The notes under the pieces are model-generated. The model ran no database searches. It saw only the letters and a list, made by a program, of their open reading frames with translations, and was not told the origin of the DNA. A DNA stretch of 7,643 bases. Origin: Clostridia bacterium (GTDB lineage: Bacteria; Bacillota; Clostridia; Oscillospirales; Butyricicoccaceae). Positions within the stretch are counted from its first letter, which is position 1; each line of letters begins with the position of its first letter. The translations under genes were made by a program, and so were the position numbers. Where the stretch lies: contig JAFQKM010000087.1 in the NCBI GenBank assembly GCA_017396925.1, positions 1 to 7,643 of the forward strand. The letters run 5' to 3'. Positions 1-5,534 of this stretch are shown here, in pieces.

Positions 1-122
1 GTCTTGTGTTCCTTATAGCCCAGCTCGGGCTCCTTGAAGATGCTCTCGCCCAGAGCGATGATCTCGTCGCGGTGTTCGTCGATGGTCTTGCAGACCAGAG
101 TTTTCATTTCCTGAATATTCAT
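1..122 (-). CDS. M20-family peptidase/amidohydrolase, N-terminal fragment (runs off the window)
   Basis: Only the first 40 codons and two bases of the next are present, beginning MNIQEMKTLVCKTIDEHRDE and ending in PELGYKEHK. The segment with a helix, an acidic patch and then F-K-E-P-E-L-G-Y-K-E matches the conserved opening of M20 amidohydrolases and dipeptidases, where a similar H-P-E-L-G-F-E-E stretch precedes the catalytic domain. M20 enzymes are cytoplasmic di-metal hydrolases that cleave amide bonds of N-acyl amino acids, dipeptides or aminobenzoyl-glutamate; none of the metal ligands lies inside the window, so activity and substrate cannot be judged. The start is supported by AAAAGGAGA about ten bases upstream (plus-strand 132-140). 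I find no convincing promoter directly upstream; the repeat-filled spacer starts within about 50 bases. The creatininase-family gene lies 479 bases upstream on the same strand. Confidence 0.72.
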   Translation of the reverse strand, partial: MNIQEMKTLVCKTIDEHRDEIIALGESIFKEPELGYKEHK

Positions 123-224
123 AAGAGAGGGTCTCCTTTTTATTTGAGATTTGCATGGTATGCGCTTTCCCCCACGAGGAAGGCGAGCGTCCGACATAGG
201 CATACCGCTATCGGTCAGCATCAC

Positions 225-246
225 GGGACGCAGAGGTCTGCGTCCC
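225..246. repeat. Perfect 22-base palindrome (10-base arms GGGACGCAGA)
   Basis: GGGACGCAGA at 225-234 is exactly reverse-complementary to 237-246, with two central bases; as RNA it would form nine pairs around a four-base loop. On the minus strand it reads as GTAGGGGACGCAGACC and onward. The GTAGGGG opening followed by a GC-rich palindrome is a form I recall from interspersed repeats scattered through Firmicutes genomes. Seen directly: the perfect palindrome. Recalled, not verified here: the repeat family. Confidence 0.75.
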
Positions 247-249
247 CTA

Positions 250-292
250 CAATGTTCGATACAAACATTGCGGCAACCGTCAGCAGTACGGT
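250..292. repeat. Two adjacent hairpins with 7-base loops
   Basis: The first hairpin has arms CAATGTT (250-256) and AACATTG (264-270). The second has arms ACCGT (276-280) and ACGGT (288-292). Both have seven-base loops and they are separated by five bases. A competing small hairpin, GTGC (291-294) with GCAC (299-302), overlaps the second. They directly follow the 22-base palindrome, so all three may belong to one composite repeat unit. Confidence 0.55.
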
Positions 293-318
293 GCGGCAGC
301 ACCAAGCGTTGTGGGGTT

Positions 319-347
319 CCGAGGGGGGAATTCGCAACACCCCTCGG
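319..347. repeat. Hairpin with 8-base GC-rich arms
   Basis: CCGAGGGG at 319-326 pairs perfectly with CCCCTCGG at 340-347 around a 13-base loop. Eleven bases separate it from the next hairpin at 358. There is no T-run after either arm, so it does not look like an intrinsic terminator. Confidence 0.6.
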
Positions 348-357
348 CCGACCTTTG

Positions 358-385
358 CTTACTTTCCCTTGGTGGGGAAAGTAAG
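358..385. repeat. Hairpin with 11-base arms CTTACTTTCCC
   Basis: CTTACTTTCCC (358-368) is perfectly complementary to 375-385, with a six-base loop. Paired CTTACTTTC / GAAAGTAAG arms are a recurring theme of interspersed repeats in several bacterial groups, from memory. A smaller GGGCG-TCAG-CGCCC hairpin follows at 397-410. The near-perfect complementarity suggests recent spread or selection on the folded form. Confidence 0.65.
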
Positions 386-510
386 GACGGGGTCTGGGGC
401 GTCAGCGCCCATGCTGGCACGAATCAATGCCATAAGGATGTTTTTGTAAAGCGTGTTTTGCCGGAAGAATGGCACGATGAGCATAGAGGTATATTTTCAC
501 TCGGCGTAAG

Positions 511-550
511 ATCCTTCGACTGCGCACTTCGTGCTCCGCTCAGGATGACA
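511..550. repeat. Interspersed repeat of the ATCCTTCGACTGCGC...CTCAGGATGACA type
   Basis: The outer arms ATCCT (511-515) and AGGAT (542-546) enclose an inner GCAC-TTC-GTGC hairpin (524-534). The string running from ATCCTTCGAC to CTCAGGATGACA closely matches a short repeat that I recall as extremely common in intergenic DNA of gut Clostridia and other bacteria. It has no coding capacity and no transposase; it resembles a REP- or MITE-like element. It lies about 50 bases past the end of the creatininase-family gene. Family membership is from memory. Confidence 0.7.
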
Positions 551-601
551 GAGTGGGAAAGGTGATCGGGCGTGACCACCGCAGCCTGCTTCAGAGATGG
601 C

Positions 602-1357
602 TTACAGCTCTACCTTCTTATATTCCTCGATGAAATCGAGCGCATACTGGGCGCAGCCTTCCAGCATCTTCTGACCCCACTCCTTGGTGGCTGTGGTGGG
701 ATGGTCGATGCCGATCCAGCCATTGTCGCTCATCTTGCGGACCGAGCGGCGGGTGAGGATATTGAAGCCGCGGAAGTCGATCGAACCGAAGCCGGTGGTC
801 TTGAGGTTTTCGGTCAGGTGCTGGATGTTGTTGTCGCACATCAGGGAGGTATCGACCAGATCGTCGCCGATGGCCATCATGGCCGCTGTCTCTTCGCCGC
901 CGCCGTGGCCGCCCTTCCATGCGGGATCGAGAACCCAGGCCAGGGTCCACCAGTTGAGGATGCAGCCCATGGCGCCCTTCTTGTCGAGGTCCATGCAGAC
1001 CTGTTCGAGGGCTGCGTTGTTGCCGCCGTGGCCGTTCATGAAGAGGAACTTTCGTGCGCCGTGCTTATAGAGGCTCTCGGTGATCTTGGTCATGACGGCA
1101 TAGAGGACGTCGTAGCCCAGATTGACGGTGCCGGGGAAATCACCAAGATATTCGCAGGAGCCGTAGGGCATGGTGGGGGCGATCAGCACATCGGTGCGGG
1201 GCTCCATCAGCTCGATGATTTTGGAGGGAACCAGGAAGTCGGTGCCCAGGGCCACATGCTTGCCGTGGCATTCGATGCTGCCGGTGCCGATGATGACCAT
1301 GTCGTTGTGCTTGAAGTATTCTTCAGCCTGTGTCCAGTTGATGCGTTCCAGTCTCAT
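602..1357 (-). CDS. Creatininase-family metal-dependent amidohydrolase
   Basis: This 251-residue protein is the usual length for the creatininase family, whose members are cytoplasmic di-metal amidohydrolases. Known members include creatinine amidohydrolase, the formamidopyrimidine deformylase ArfB and the mycofactocin peptidase MftE. The hallmarks are in order: G-S-I-E-C-H-G-K-H (26-34) followed by G-T-D (38-40), giving metal ligands Glu29, His31 and Asp40; the NGHGGN signature at 108-113 with His110; and a GHGGGEET segment at 150-157 matching the family's second acidic/His motif. Cys30 stands where Gln is frequent. There is no signal peptide. The start is set by AGGAG at 1366-1370, eight bases upstream. 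The gene is divergent from the aminotransferase and in line with the M20-type gene. Nothing in the sequence identifies the substrate; true creatinine hydrolysis is only one possibility. Confidence 0.92.
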   Translation of the reverse strand: MRLERINWTQAEEYFKHNDMVIIGTGSIECHGKHVALGTDFLVPSKIIELMEPRTDVLIAPTMPYGSCEYLGDFPGTVNLGYDVLYAVMTKITESLYKHGARKFLFMNGHGGNNAALEQVCMDLDKKGAMGCILNWWTLAWVLDPAWKGGHGGGEETAAMMAIGDDLVDTSLMCDNNIQHLTENLKTTGFGSIDFRGFNILTRRSVRKMSDNGWIGIDHPTTATKEWGQKMLEGCAQYALDFIEEYKKVEL

Positions 1358-1422
1358 AAATACAGCTCCTTGTTTCTGTTTCTATATTGTGTCAGCGGAG
1401 ATTACATTTCTCACATAAATCT

Positions 1423-1452
1423 ATTATAAACTTCTTTACCTGAAAAAAGCAA
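1423..1452 (-). promoter_or_regulatory. Candidate sigma-A promoter for the creatininase-family gene
   Basis: On the minus strand, TTGCTT (1452-1447) is followed after 18 bases by a perfect TATAAT (1428-1423), about 66 bases before the start codon. The -35 element matches the consensus at only three of six positions. The elements interlock with the plus-strand promoter of the aminotransferase gene. Confidence 0.5.
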
Positions 1453-1463
1453 CATGATATAAT
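1435..1463 (+). promoter_or_regulatory. Candidate sigma-A promoter for the aminotransferase gene
   Basis: TTTACC (1435-1440), a spacer of exactly 17 bases and a perfect TATAAT (1458-1463) lie 40 bases upstream of the start codon. Transcription would begin near 1470, leaving a leader of about 33 bases with AAAGGAG at 1487-1493. There is no room for a riboswitch or T-box. Confidence 0.65.
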
Positions 1464-1503
1464 CAATTCATACAAAAACAATGATTAAAGGAGCATAGAT
1501 TTT

Positions 1504-2685
1504 ATGTATCTGTCCAAGAATGTCCAGCCTTTGTTCCGCAGCGGCGAAGAATCGGGCATCGCCAAGCTGAGCGATCCGACCCTGATCAAGCTGTCGATCG
1601 GCAACCCGCCCAACGAAGGCTTCCCTCTCGAACGTATTCAGAAGATCTCCGAGCGTCTGCTGCGCGAAGATCCCTATTCCATGCTGAGCTATTCCACAGC
1701 CGGCGGCCGTGCCGACCTCAAGGCAGCCATCAAGGCCTTCCTCAATCGCCGTTTCCCCGTTGTAAAGGATGAGGACGTCATCACCGTCACCACCGGCGGT
1801 CAGCAGTCGATCTCGCTGGCCACCCAGCTCTTCTGCGATGATGGCGACACCGTTCTGGTCGAGATGCCCACCTTTATGGCGGCCCTCGATACCCTCCGCA
1901 GCCAGGGCGCACAGCTGGTGGGCGTCAAGATGGAGGCCGACGGCATCGATCTGCAGGACCTCGAAGCCAAGATGCAGATGAACCCCAAGCCCCGTATGCT
2001 GTATGTCATCTCCGACTTCCACAATCCCATGGGCGTCAGCCTGCCCGAGCATAAGCGCCGCGCCATCTGCGAGCTGGCCTATAAGTATGACATTCCTGTC
2101 CTTGAGGATAACCCCTACTACGAGCTGCGCTTCGACGGCGAGTTTATCCCCTTCATCAAGTGCTACGACGAGCACGGCATGGTCGCCCTGACCTCCAGTA
2201 TGTCGAAGATCGTCGCCCCCGGTATGCGCGTCGGTTATGTCGTTGCCCCCGGCAGGATGGGCGAGGGCTTTGCACTGCTCAAGGGCGCCACCGACCTTCA
2301 TGTTTCCACATGGCCCCAGCGCATCTGCTGCGAACTGCTGACCGAGGGCCTCGAAGAGGAGATCGAGGGCCTGCGCAAGCTCTATGGCCACCGCGGCCGC
2401 CTGATGTATCAGGGCCTGCAGCAGCATTGCCATCCCGCCGTTCGCTTCACCAAGCCCCAGGGCGGTATGTTCATCTGGGTCACCCTGCCCCAGGGAACCG
2501 ATATCGACGGTTTCATTGCCGAACTGGAAGACAACAAGGTCGTTGTTGTTCCCGGCAAGCAGTTCTACTGCGACGGCGGTGCCGACACAGCTGATTTCCG
2601 CCTCTCCTTCTCGCTGGCTTCCGATGCCGAGATCGAAAAGGCCACCAAGATCATCGGCGACCTGACACATAAATATTGCAAGTAA
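1504..2685 (+). CDS. PLP-dependent class I/II aminotransferase
   Basis: A 393-residue fold-type I aminotransferase, normal in length, cytoplasmic, expected to move an amino group between an amino acid and a 2-oxo acid. Visible family features: YSTAGGRADL (63-72), the TTGGQQ phosphate-binding start (96-101), E-M-P-T-F (120-124), HNPMG with Asn174, the EDNPYY motif with Asp202 and Tyr205 contacting the cofactor, SSMSK with the Schiff-base Lys235, followed by PGMRVGY with Arg242, and a C-terminal DFRLSF with the likely carboxylate-binding Arg366. The pattern resembles the alpha-aminoadipate/kynurenine aminotransferase (LysN-like) branch and the catalytic half of MocR regulators, but there is no N-terminal helix-turn-helix. 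Substrate is not determinable. AAAGGAG lies ten bases before the ATG, and a terminator follows at once, so it is probably monocistronic. Codon use is strongly biased to C-ending codons, suggesting good expression. Confidence 0.93.
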   Translation: MYLSKNVQPLFRSGEESGIAKLSDPTLIKLSIGNPPNEGFPLERIQKISERLLREDPYSMLSYSTAGGRADLKAAIKAFLNRRFPVVKDEDVITVTTGGQQSISLATQLFCDDGDTVLVEMPTFMAALDTLRSQGAQLVGVKMEADGIDLQDLEAKMQMNPKPRMLYVISDFHNPMGVSLPEHKRRAICELAYKYDIPVLEDNPYYELRFDGEFIPFIKCYDEHGMVALTSSMSKIVAPGMRVGYVVAPGRMGEGFALLKGATDLHVSTWPQRICCELLTEGLEEEIEGLRKLYGHRGRLMYQGLQQHCHPAVRFTKPQGGMFIWVTLPQGTDIDGFIAELEDNKVVVVPGKQFYCDGGADTADFRLSFSLASDAEIEKATKIIGDLTHKYCK

Positions 2686-2694
2686 AACAAAAAG

Positions 2695-2723
2695 AAAAGG
2701 CTCCGCTGTGGCGGAGCCTTTTT
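2695..2723. terminator. Bidirectional intrinsic terminator between convergent genes
   Basis: GGCTCCGC (2699-2706), a TGTG loop and GCGGAGCC (2711-2718) are flanked by AAAA on the left and TTTTT on the right. It starts ten bases after the aminotransferase stop and ends six bases before the zinc-ribbon gene's stop. The A/T flanks give a U-run in both directions, so it should serve both genes. Confidence 0.93.
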
Positions 2724-2728
2724 CATGC

Positions 2729-3313
2729 TTATTCGGTGTAGTCGATCTTGTGGCTGACGATCAGGGTGTCGCCGTTGGCCATCTCCAGCTCCCAGCGCAG
2801 GATGTTGGCGCCGGCGGTCGAGTCGTTATAAGCCACACAGTTCCATACCTGTTCGTCGTGGCCCGATTCGCTCAGTTCGGCAATATCGGCGCCCCCGGTG
2901 GCCAGCGCTGTAATACGGACATCTTCCACCAGCTGGGCAAAAGCCGGCAGGGCGTTGCTGCCCTCGGCATCGGTGACATACAGGCAGGAATCGACAGGCG
3001 TGCCGCCCGATACAGAGGTGCTCTCGGTGGATTCGGCAGCGGGATCGAAACTGAAAGACAGGGCGAGGTGATAGGTCATATCATCTGCGGCCGTGTAATC
3101 CAGCTCGTAGGTGCCGAGGTAGCTGGTCGGCTTGCTCATCTGCCATACGGCAACAGCAGTCAGGATGGTAAGGGCAAGGATCAGCAGGGGAAGCCAGCGG
3201 GGCAGGCGGCGGGGCGCTTCTTCCTGCTGTACAGCCTGGGGTTTACCGCAGCCGTAACAGAAGGCGGCGTCGTCGGGCAGCTCGGTCTGGCAATAGGGGC
3301 AGTTTTTGGCCAT
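2729..3313 (-). CDS. Single-pass membrane protein with N-terminal zinc ribbon, unknown function
   Basis: The 194-residue product opens with a zinc-ribbon pattern, C-P-Y-C (5-8) and C-Y-G-C (19-22) separated by ten residues. A polar linker ending in basic PRRLPR (35-40) comes next, then one hydrophobic segment at about 40-58 and an acidic, Ser/Thr-rich domain of about 135 residues. The basic residues before the membrane segment put the ribbon inside and the C-terminal domain outside the cell. Small proteins with an N-terminal zinc ribbon plus one membrane segment are common in Clostridia and mostly uncharacterised; I do not recognise the outer domain. It contains two Cys (110 and 159) that could pair. 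The start at 3313 is preferred because AAAGGAGA (3322-3329) sits nine bases upstream and the ribbon follows immediately, although the frame stays open far upstream, antisense to hisS. It shares the terminator at 2695-2723 with the aminotransferase gene. Confidence 0.85.
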   Translation of the reverse strand: MAKNCPYCQTELPDDAAFCYGCGKPQAVQQEEAPRRLPRWLPLLILALTILTAVAVWQMSKPTSYLGTYELDYTAADDMTYHLALSFSFDPAAESTESTSVSGGTPVDSCLYVTDAEGSNALPAFAQLVEDVRITALATGGADIAELSESGHDEQVWNCVAYNDSTAGANILRWELEMANGDTLIVSHKIDYTE

Positions 3314-3344
3314 GGGGGAGATCTCCTTTTTGTGTTCCGCCTTC

Positions 3345-3373
3345 AGTATATCGGAAAGAAGGGGAGGATGCAA
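3345..3373 (-). promoter_or_regulatory. Candidate sigma-A promoter for the zinc-ribbon membrane protein
   Basis: On the minus strand TTGCAT (3373-3368), a 17-base spacer and TATACT (3350-3345) lie about 31 bases before the start codon. The leader would be about 25 bases. This promoter is back to back with the hisS promoter, 24 bases between the two -35 elements. Confidence 0.6.
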
Positions 3374-3397
3374 GGGAAGGGAAGACACAAAAAATCG

Positions 3398-3426
3398 TTG
3401 CTTAAAAGGGCCGATTGCTTTATACT
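3398..3426 (+). promoter_or_regulatory. Candidate sigma-A promoter for hisS
   Basis: TTGCTT (3398-3403), a 17-base spacer and TATACT (3421-3426) precede hisS by 40 bases. A perfect TATAAT directly downstream (3427-3432) lacks a suitably spaced -35 element. The leader would be only about 35 bases, too short for a T-box. A strong ribosome binding site, GAGGTGAT at 3456-3463, follows. Confidence 0.55.
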
Positions 3427-3466
3427 TATAATAACTATTTATGCGAATATTCCATGAGGTGATTTT

Positions 3467-4837
3467 ATGAGCTATACAGTTAAACCCAGAACACTTTCCG
3501 GTTTTATGGAACTGCTGCCCGAAAAGCAGCTGCAGTTTGAAGCTGTTCGCGACGTGCTGACCCGCGTCTATTCCAGCTACGGCTTCTACCCCCTCGATAC
3601 CCCCATTCTCGAGGCTTCTGAGGTCCTGCTGGCCAAGGGTGGCGGCGAGACCGAGAAGCAGATCTACAGATTCACAAAGGGCGATACCGATCTGGCCATG
3701 CGTTTCGACCTGACCGTTCCTCTGGCCAAGTATGTTGCCCTCAACTACGGCAGCCTCTCCTTCCCCTTCCGCCGCTTCCAGATTGGCAAGGTCTACCGCG
3801 GCGAGCGCGCACAGAAGGGCCGCTATCGTGAGTTCTATCAGGCCGACATCGACATCATCGGCGACGGCGAACTGTCGGTCGTCAACGAAGCCGAGATCCC
3901 GGCCATCATCTATAATACCTTCAAGGCCCTCGGCCTGCGCCGCTTCAAGATCCGCGTCAACAACCGCAAGCTGCTGTCGGGCTTCTTCCAGATGCTGGAG
4001 AGCAGCCTGCCTGCACAGGATATGATGCGCGTCATCGACAAGCTGGACAAGATCGGCATGGAAAAGGTTGCCGAAGAGCTGCAGAAGATGGGCGTTTCTC
4101 AGGCCGACATCGATCTGATCGGCGGCTTCATCACCCGTCAGGGCACCGTTGCCGAGCTGCTGGCCGGCCTCGAAGACTATCGCGGCCGCAACGAACTGTT
4201 CGACCTCGGCCTCGACGAGCTGGGCACCGTCACCCGTTATCTGGGCGCCTTCGGTGTTCCCGAAGAGAACTTTGGCATCGACCTGACCATCGCCCGCGGC
4301 CTCGACTATTACACCGGCACCGTCTATGAGACCACCATGCTCGACCATCCCGAGATCGGTTCGGTCTGCTCGGGCGGCCGCTATGACAATCTGGCCGAAT
4401 ACTACACCAACAAGAAGCTGCCCGGCGTCGGCATTTCCATCGGCCTGACCCGCCTCTTCTATGTCCTCGACGAGATGGGCTATTTCAACAAGGAAGCCGC
4501 ATCCTCCAACGTCGATGTACTGGTTCTGCCTATGACCGACGATCTGTCGGCTGCCGTCAACTTTGCACGCCAGATGCGCGAGCAGGGTCTGCGCGCCCAG
4601 ATCTATTATGAAGGCAAGAAGTTTAAGGCCAAGATGGCCTATGCCGATAAGATCAAGGCCCCCTATGCCGCCATCCTCGGTGAAGACGAGATCGCCCAGA
4701 ATCAGGTTGCCCTTAAGAATATGGCCACCGGCGAGCAGCTGTCCTTCAGCTACAGCGAGGCTGCCGACGTCCTCAAGGCCGCCGCTGCCGAGAAGGCACT
4801 GCTGACCATCATCAACGAGGTGGACCATGCTGAATAA
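3467..4837 (+). CDS. hisS: Histidyl-tRNA synthetase
   Basis: This 456-residue class II synthetase charges tRNA-His with histidine in the cytoplasm. Visible landmarks: an N-terminal LSGFMELLP (10-18); RFDLTVPLAKY (79-89), where E. coli-type enzymes have R-P-E-G-T; motif 2, running from RRFQIGKVYRGER into GRYREFYQADIDIIG (102-132); the histidine-binding ARGLDYYTG (276-284) with Arg277; SGGRYDNL (302-309); motif 3, GVGISIGLTRL (320-330); and a C-terminal anticodon-binding domain from about 347. All catalytic motifs and the anticodon domain are present, so it is not the HisZ regulator. The LSGF, FDLTVP and ADIDIIG features resemble actinobacterial and eukaryote-like HisRS more than the E. coli type. 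The gene has its own promoter and overlaps the downstream HAD gene. Heavy use of C-ending codons fits high expression. Confidence 0.98.
   Translation: MSYTVKPRTLSGFMELLPEKQLQFEAVRDVLTRVYSSYGFYPLDTPILEASEVLLAKGGGETEKQIYRFTKGDTDLAMRFDLTVPLAKYVALNYGSLSFPFRRFQIGKVYRGERAQKGRYREFYQADIDIIGDGELSVVNEAEIPAIIYNTFKALGLRRFKIRVNNRKLLSGFFQMLESSLPAQDMMRVIDKLDKIGMEKVAEELQKMGVSQADIDLIGGFITRQGTVAELLAGLEDYRGRNELFDLGLDELGTVTRYLGAFGVPEENFGIDLTIARGLDYYTGTVYETTMLDHPEIGSVCSGGRYDNLAEYYTNKKLPGVGISIGLTRLFYVLDEMGYFNKEAASSNVDVLVLPMTDDLSAAVNFARQMREQGLRAQIYYEGKKFKAKMAYADKIKAPYAAILGEDEIAQNQVALKNMATGEQLSFSYSEAADVLKAAAAEKALLTIINEVDHAE
4817..4823 (+). promoter_or_regulatory. Ribosome binding site inside the 3' end of hisS
   Basis: GAGGTGG at 4817-4823 lies three bases before the ATG at 4827, with its GAGG core six bases away. 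It supports starting the phosphatase inside hisS and implies translational coupling. Confidence 0.65.
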
Positions 4838-5459
4838 GAATATCGATTCCATCGGTTTCGACCTCGACGGTACCCTCTGGGATTCGCTGGAGCCGGTCAT
4901 CTATTCGTGGCGTGAAGCCGTCCGCGATCTGCCCGATATCCCCCGTGTCCCCACAGAAGACGAGGTCAAGGGCGTTATGGGTCTGCCCCCGCTGGGCATC
5001 GCTACCACCCTGTTTCCCTATCTGAGCGAGCAGCGCGCCATGGAGGTCTTCGACATCATGACCAAGGTCGAGATTGAGCATGTGGCCAAGGTGGGCGGCA
5101 TCCTGTTCGACGGTCTGGAGGAGACCCTGCAGTATCTGTCGGGCAAGTATAAGCTCTATATCGTATCCAACTGCCAGAAGGGCTATATCGAGGCCTTTCT
5201 TGCGTTCCACAAGCTGGGCCAGTATTTTGTCGACCGCGAGAATGCCGAGAATACCGGCCTGAGCAAGGGCAAGAATATCCGTCTGGTCATGGAGCGCAAC
5301 GGCCTGGAAAATACCGTTTATGTCGGCGATACCATCGGCGATCAGAATGCCGCCAAGGAAGCGGAAGTCCCCTTCATCTTTGCCGGCTACGGCTTCGGCA
5401 AGGCCGAGGCCCCCGAGACGGTCATCCATTCCATCCGCGATCTGCAGAAGCTGTTTTAA
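4827..5459 (+). CDS. HAD-superfamily hydrolase (phosphoglycolate-phosphatase-like)
   Basis: A 210-residue cytoplasmic HAD phosphatase. Motif I is F-D-L-D-G-T (11-16) with nucleophile Asp12 and acid/base Asp14. A helical C1-type cap spans about 18-90. Motif II is the Ser of I-V-S-N-C (Ser114), motif III is a Lys in SKGKN (147 or 149), and motif IV is G-D-T-I-G-D with Asp168 and Asp172. All four are intact, so activity is expected. Subfamily IA members dephosphorylate small phosphate esters such as 2-phosphoglycolate or sugar phosphates; the substrate is not readable from sequence. The start overlaps the end of hisS by 11 bases, with a ribosome binding site inside hisS, so the two genes form an operon. 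A role in histidinol-phosphate cleavage can be imagined from the partner, but no histidine-biosynthesis gene is present and the motif pattern is generic. Confidence 0.93.
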   Translation: MLNKNIDSIGFDLDGTLWDSLEPVIYSWREAVRDLPDIPRVPTEDEVKGVMGLPPLGIATTLFPYLSEQRAMEVFDIMTKVEIEHVAKVGGILFDGLEETLQYLSGKYKLYIVSNCQKGYIEAFLAFHKLGQYFVDRENAENTGLSKGKNIRLVMERNGLENTVYVGDTIGDQNAAKEAEVPFIFAGYGFGKAEAPETVIHSIRDLQKLF

Positions 5460-5474
5460 ATATTTGACCATATA

Positions 5475-5507
5475 AAAGATCTCCGGCATAAGCCCGGAGA
5501 TCTTTTT
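5475..5507 (+). terminator. Intrinsic terminator of the hisS-phosphatase operon
   Basis: Twelve-base arms AAAGATCTCCGG (5475-5486) and CCGGAGATCTTT (5494-5505) enclose a seven-base loop, with a T-run at 5503-5507. The hairpin begins 15 bases after the phosphatase stop codon. Confidence 0.93.
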
Positions 5508-5534
5508 ATGTTATAATAAAAATTACAGATTCCA

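Larger units (their letters stand above)
123..601. repeat. Gene-free spacer filled with tandem hairpins and interspersed-repeat remnants
   Basis: I see no credible gene in these 479 bases; the short open frames lack ribosome binding sites and recognisable protein sequence. The stretch is instead a row of inverted repeats: 204-215 (ACCG arms), 225-246 (10-base arms), 250-270 (CAATGTT arms, 7-base loop), 276-292 (ACCGT arms), 319-347 (CCGAGGGG arms, 13-base loop), 358-385 (11-base arms), 397-410 (GGGCG arms, TCAG loop) and 511-546. Roughly 411-510 is AT-richer and shows no structure I recognise. Spacers like this, made of hairpin-forming repeats, are frequent in gut Clostridia. The stretch could end transcription or stabilise mRNA between the two minus-strand genes, but no classical terminator with a T-run is visible on that strand. 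Confidence 0.75.

Noticed and set aside
6..565. Open plus-strand frames across the left spacer
   Set aside because: They run antisense to the M20 gene start and through the hairpin repeats, without ribosome binding sites or protein-like sequence.
123..601. CRISPR array or tandem direct-repeat array in the left spacer
   Set aside because: The structures are different inverted repeats, not regularly spaced identical direct repeats.
572..1429. 285-codon plus-strand frame antisense to the creatininase-family gene
   Set aside because: Creatininase signatures and a ribosome binding site are on the minus strand; the plus-strand product is Ala/Gly/Val/Asp-rich with no motif.
1461..1486. AATCA...TGATT inverted repeat (1461-1465 and 1482-1486) as an operator downstream of the aminotransferase promoter
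   Set aside because: The arms are only five bases, AT-rich and 16 bases apart, which is readily expected by chance in this spacer.
1468..2670. 400-codon minus-strand open frame antisense to the aminotransferase
   Set aside because: The plus-strand protein has every aminotransferase motif, a promoter, a ribosome binding site and a terminator; the antisense frame is a codon-bias shadow without motifs.
3467..4837. HisZ (regulatory HisRS paralogue) instead of HisRS
   Set aside because: All catalytic motifs and the anticodon-binding domain are intact and no histidine-biosynthesis gene is adjacent.
3314..4900. Open minus-strand frame of several hundred codons antisense to hisS, continuous with the zinc-ribbon gene
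   Set aside because: It mirrors the C-ending codon bias of hisS, has low-complexity hydrophobic/acidic content and no family motif. The zinc-ribbon protein has its own ribosome binding site, promoter and clear N-terminus at 3313.
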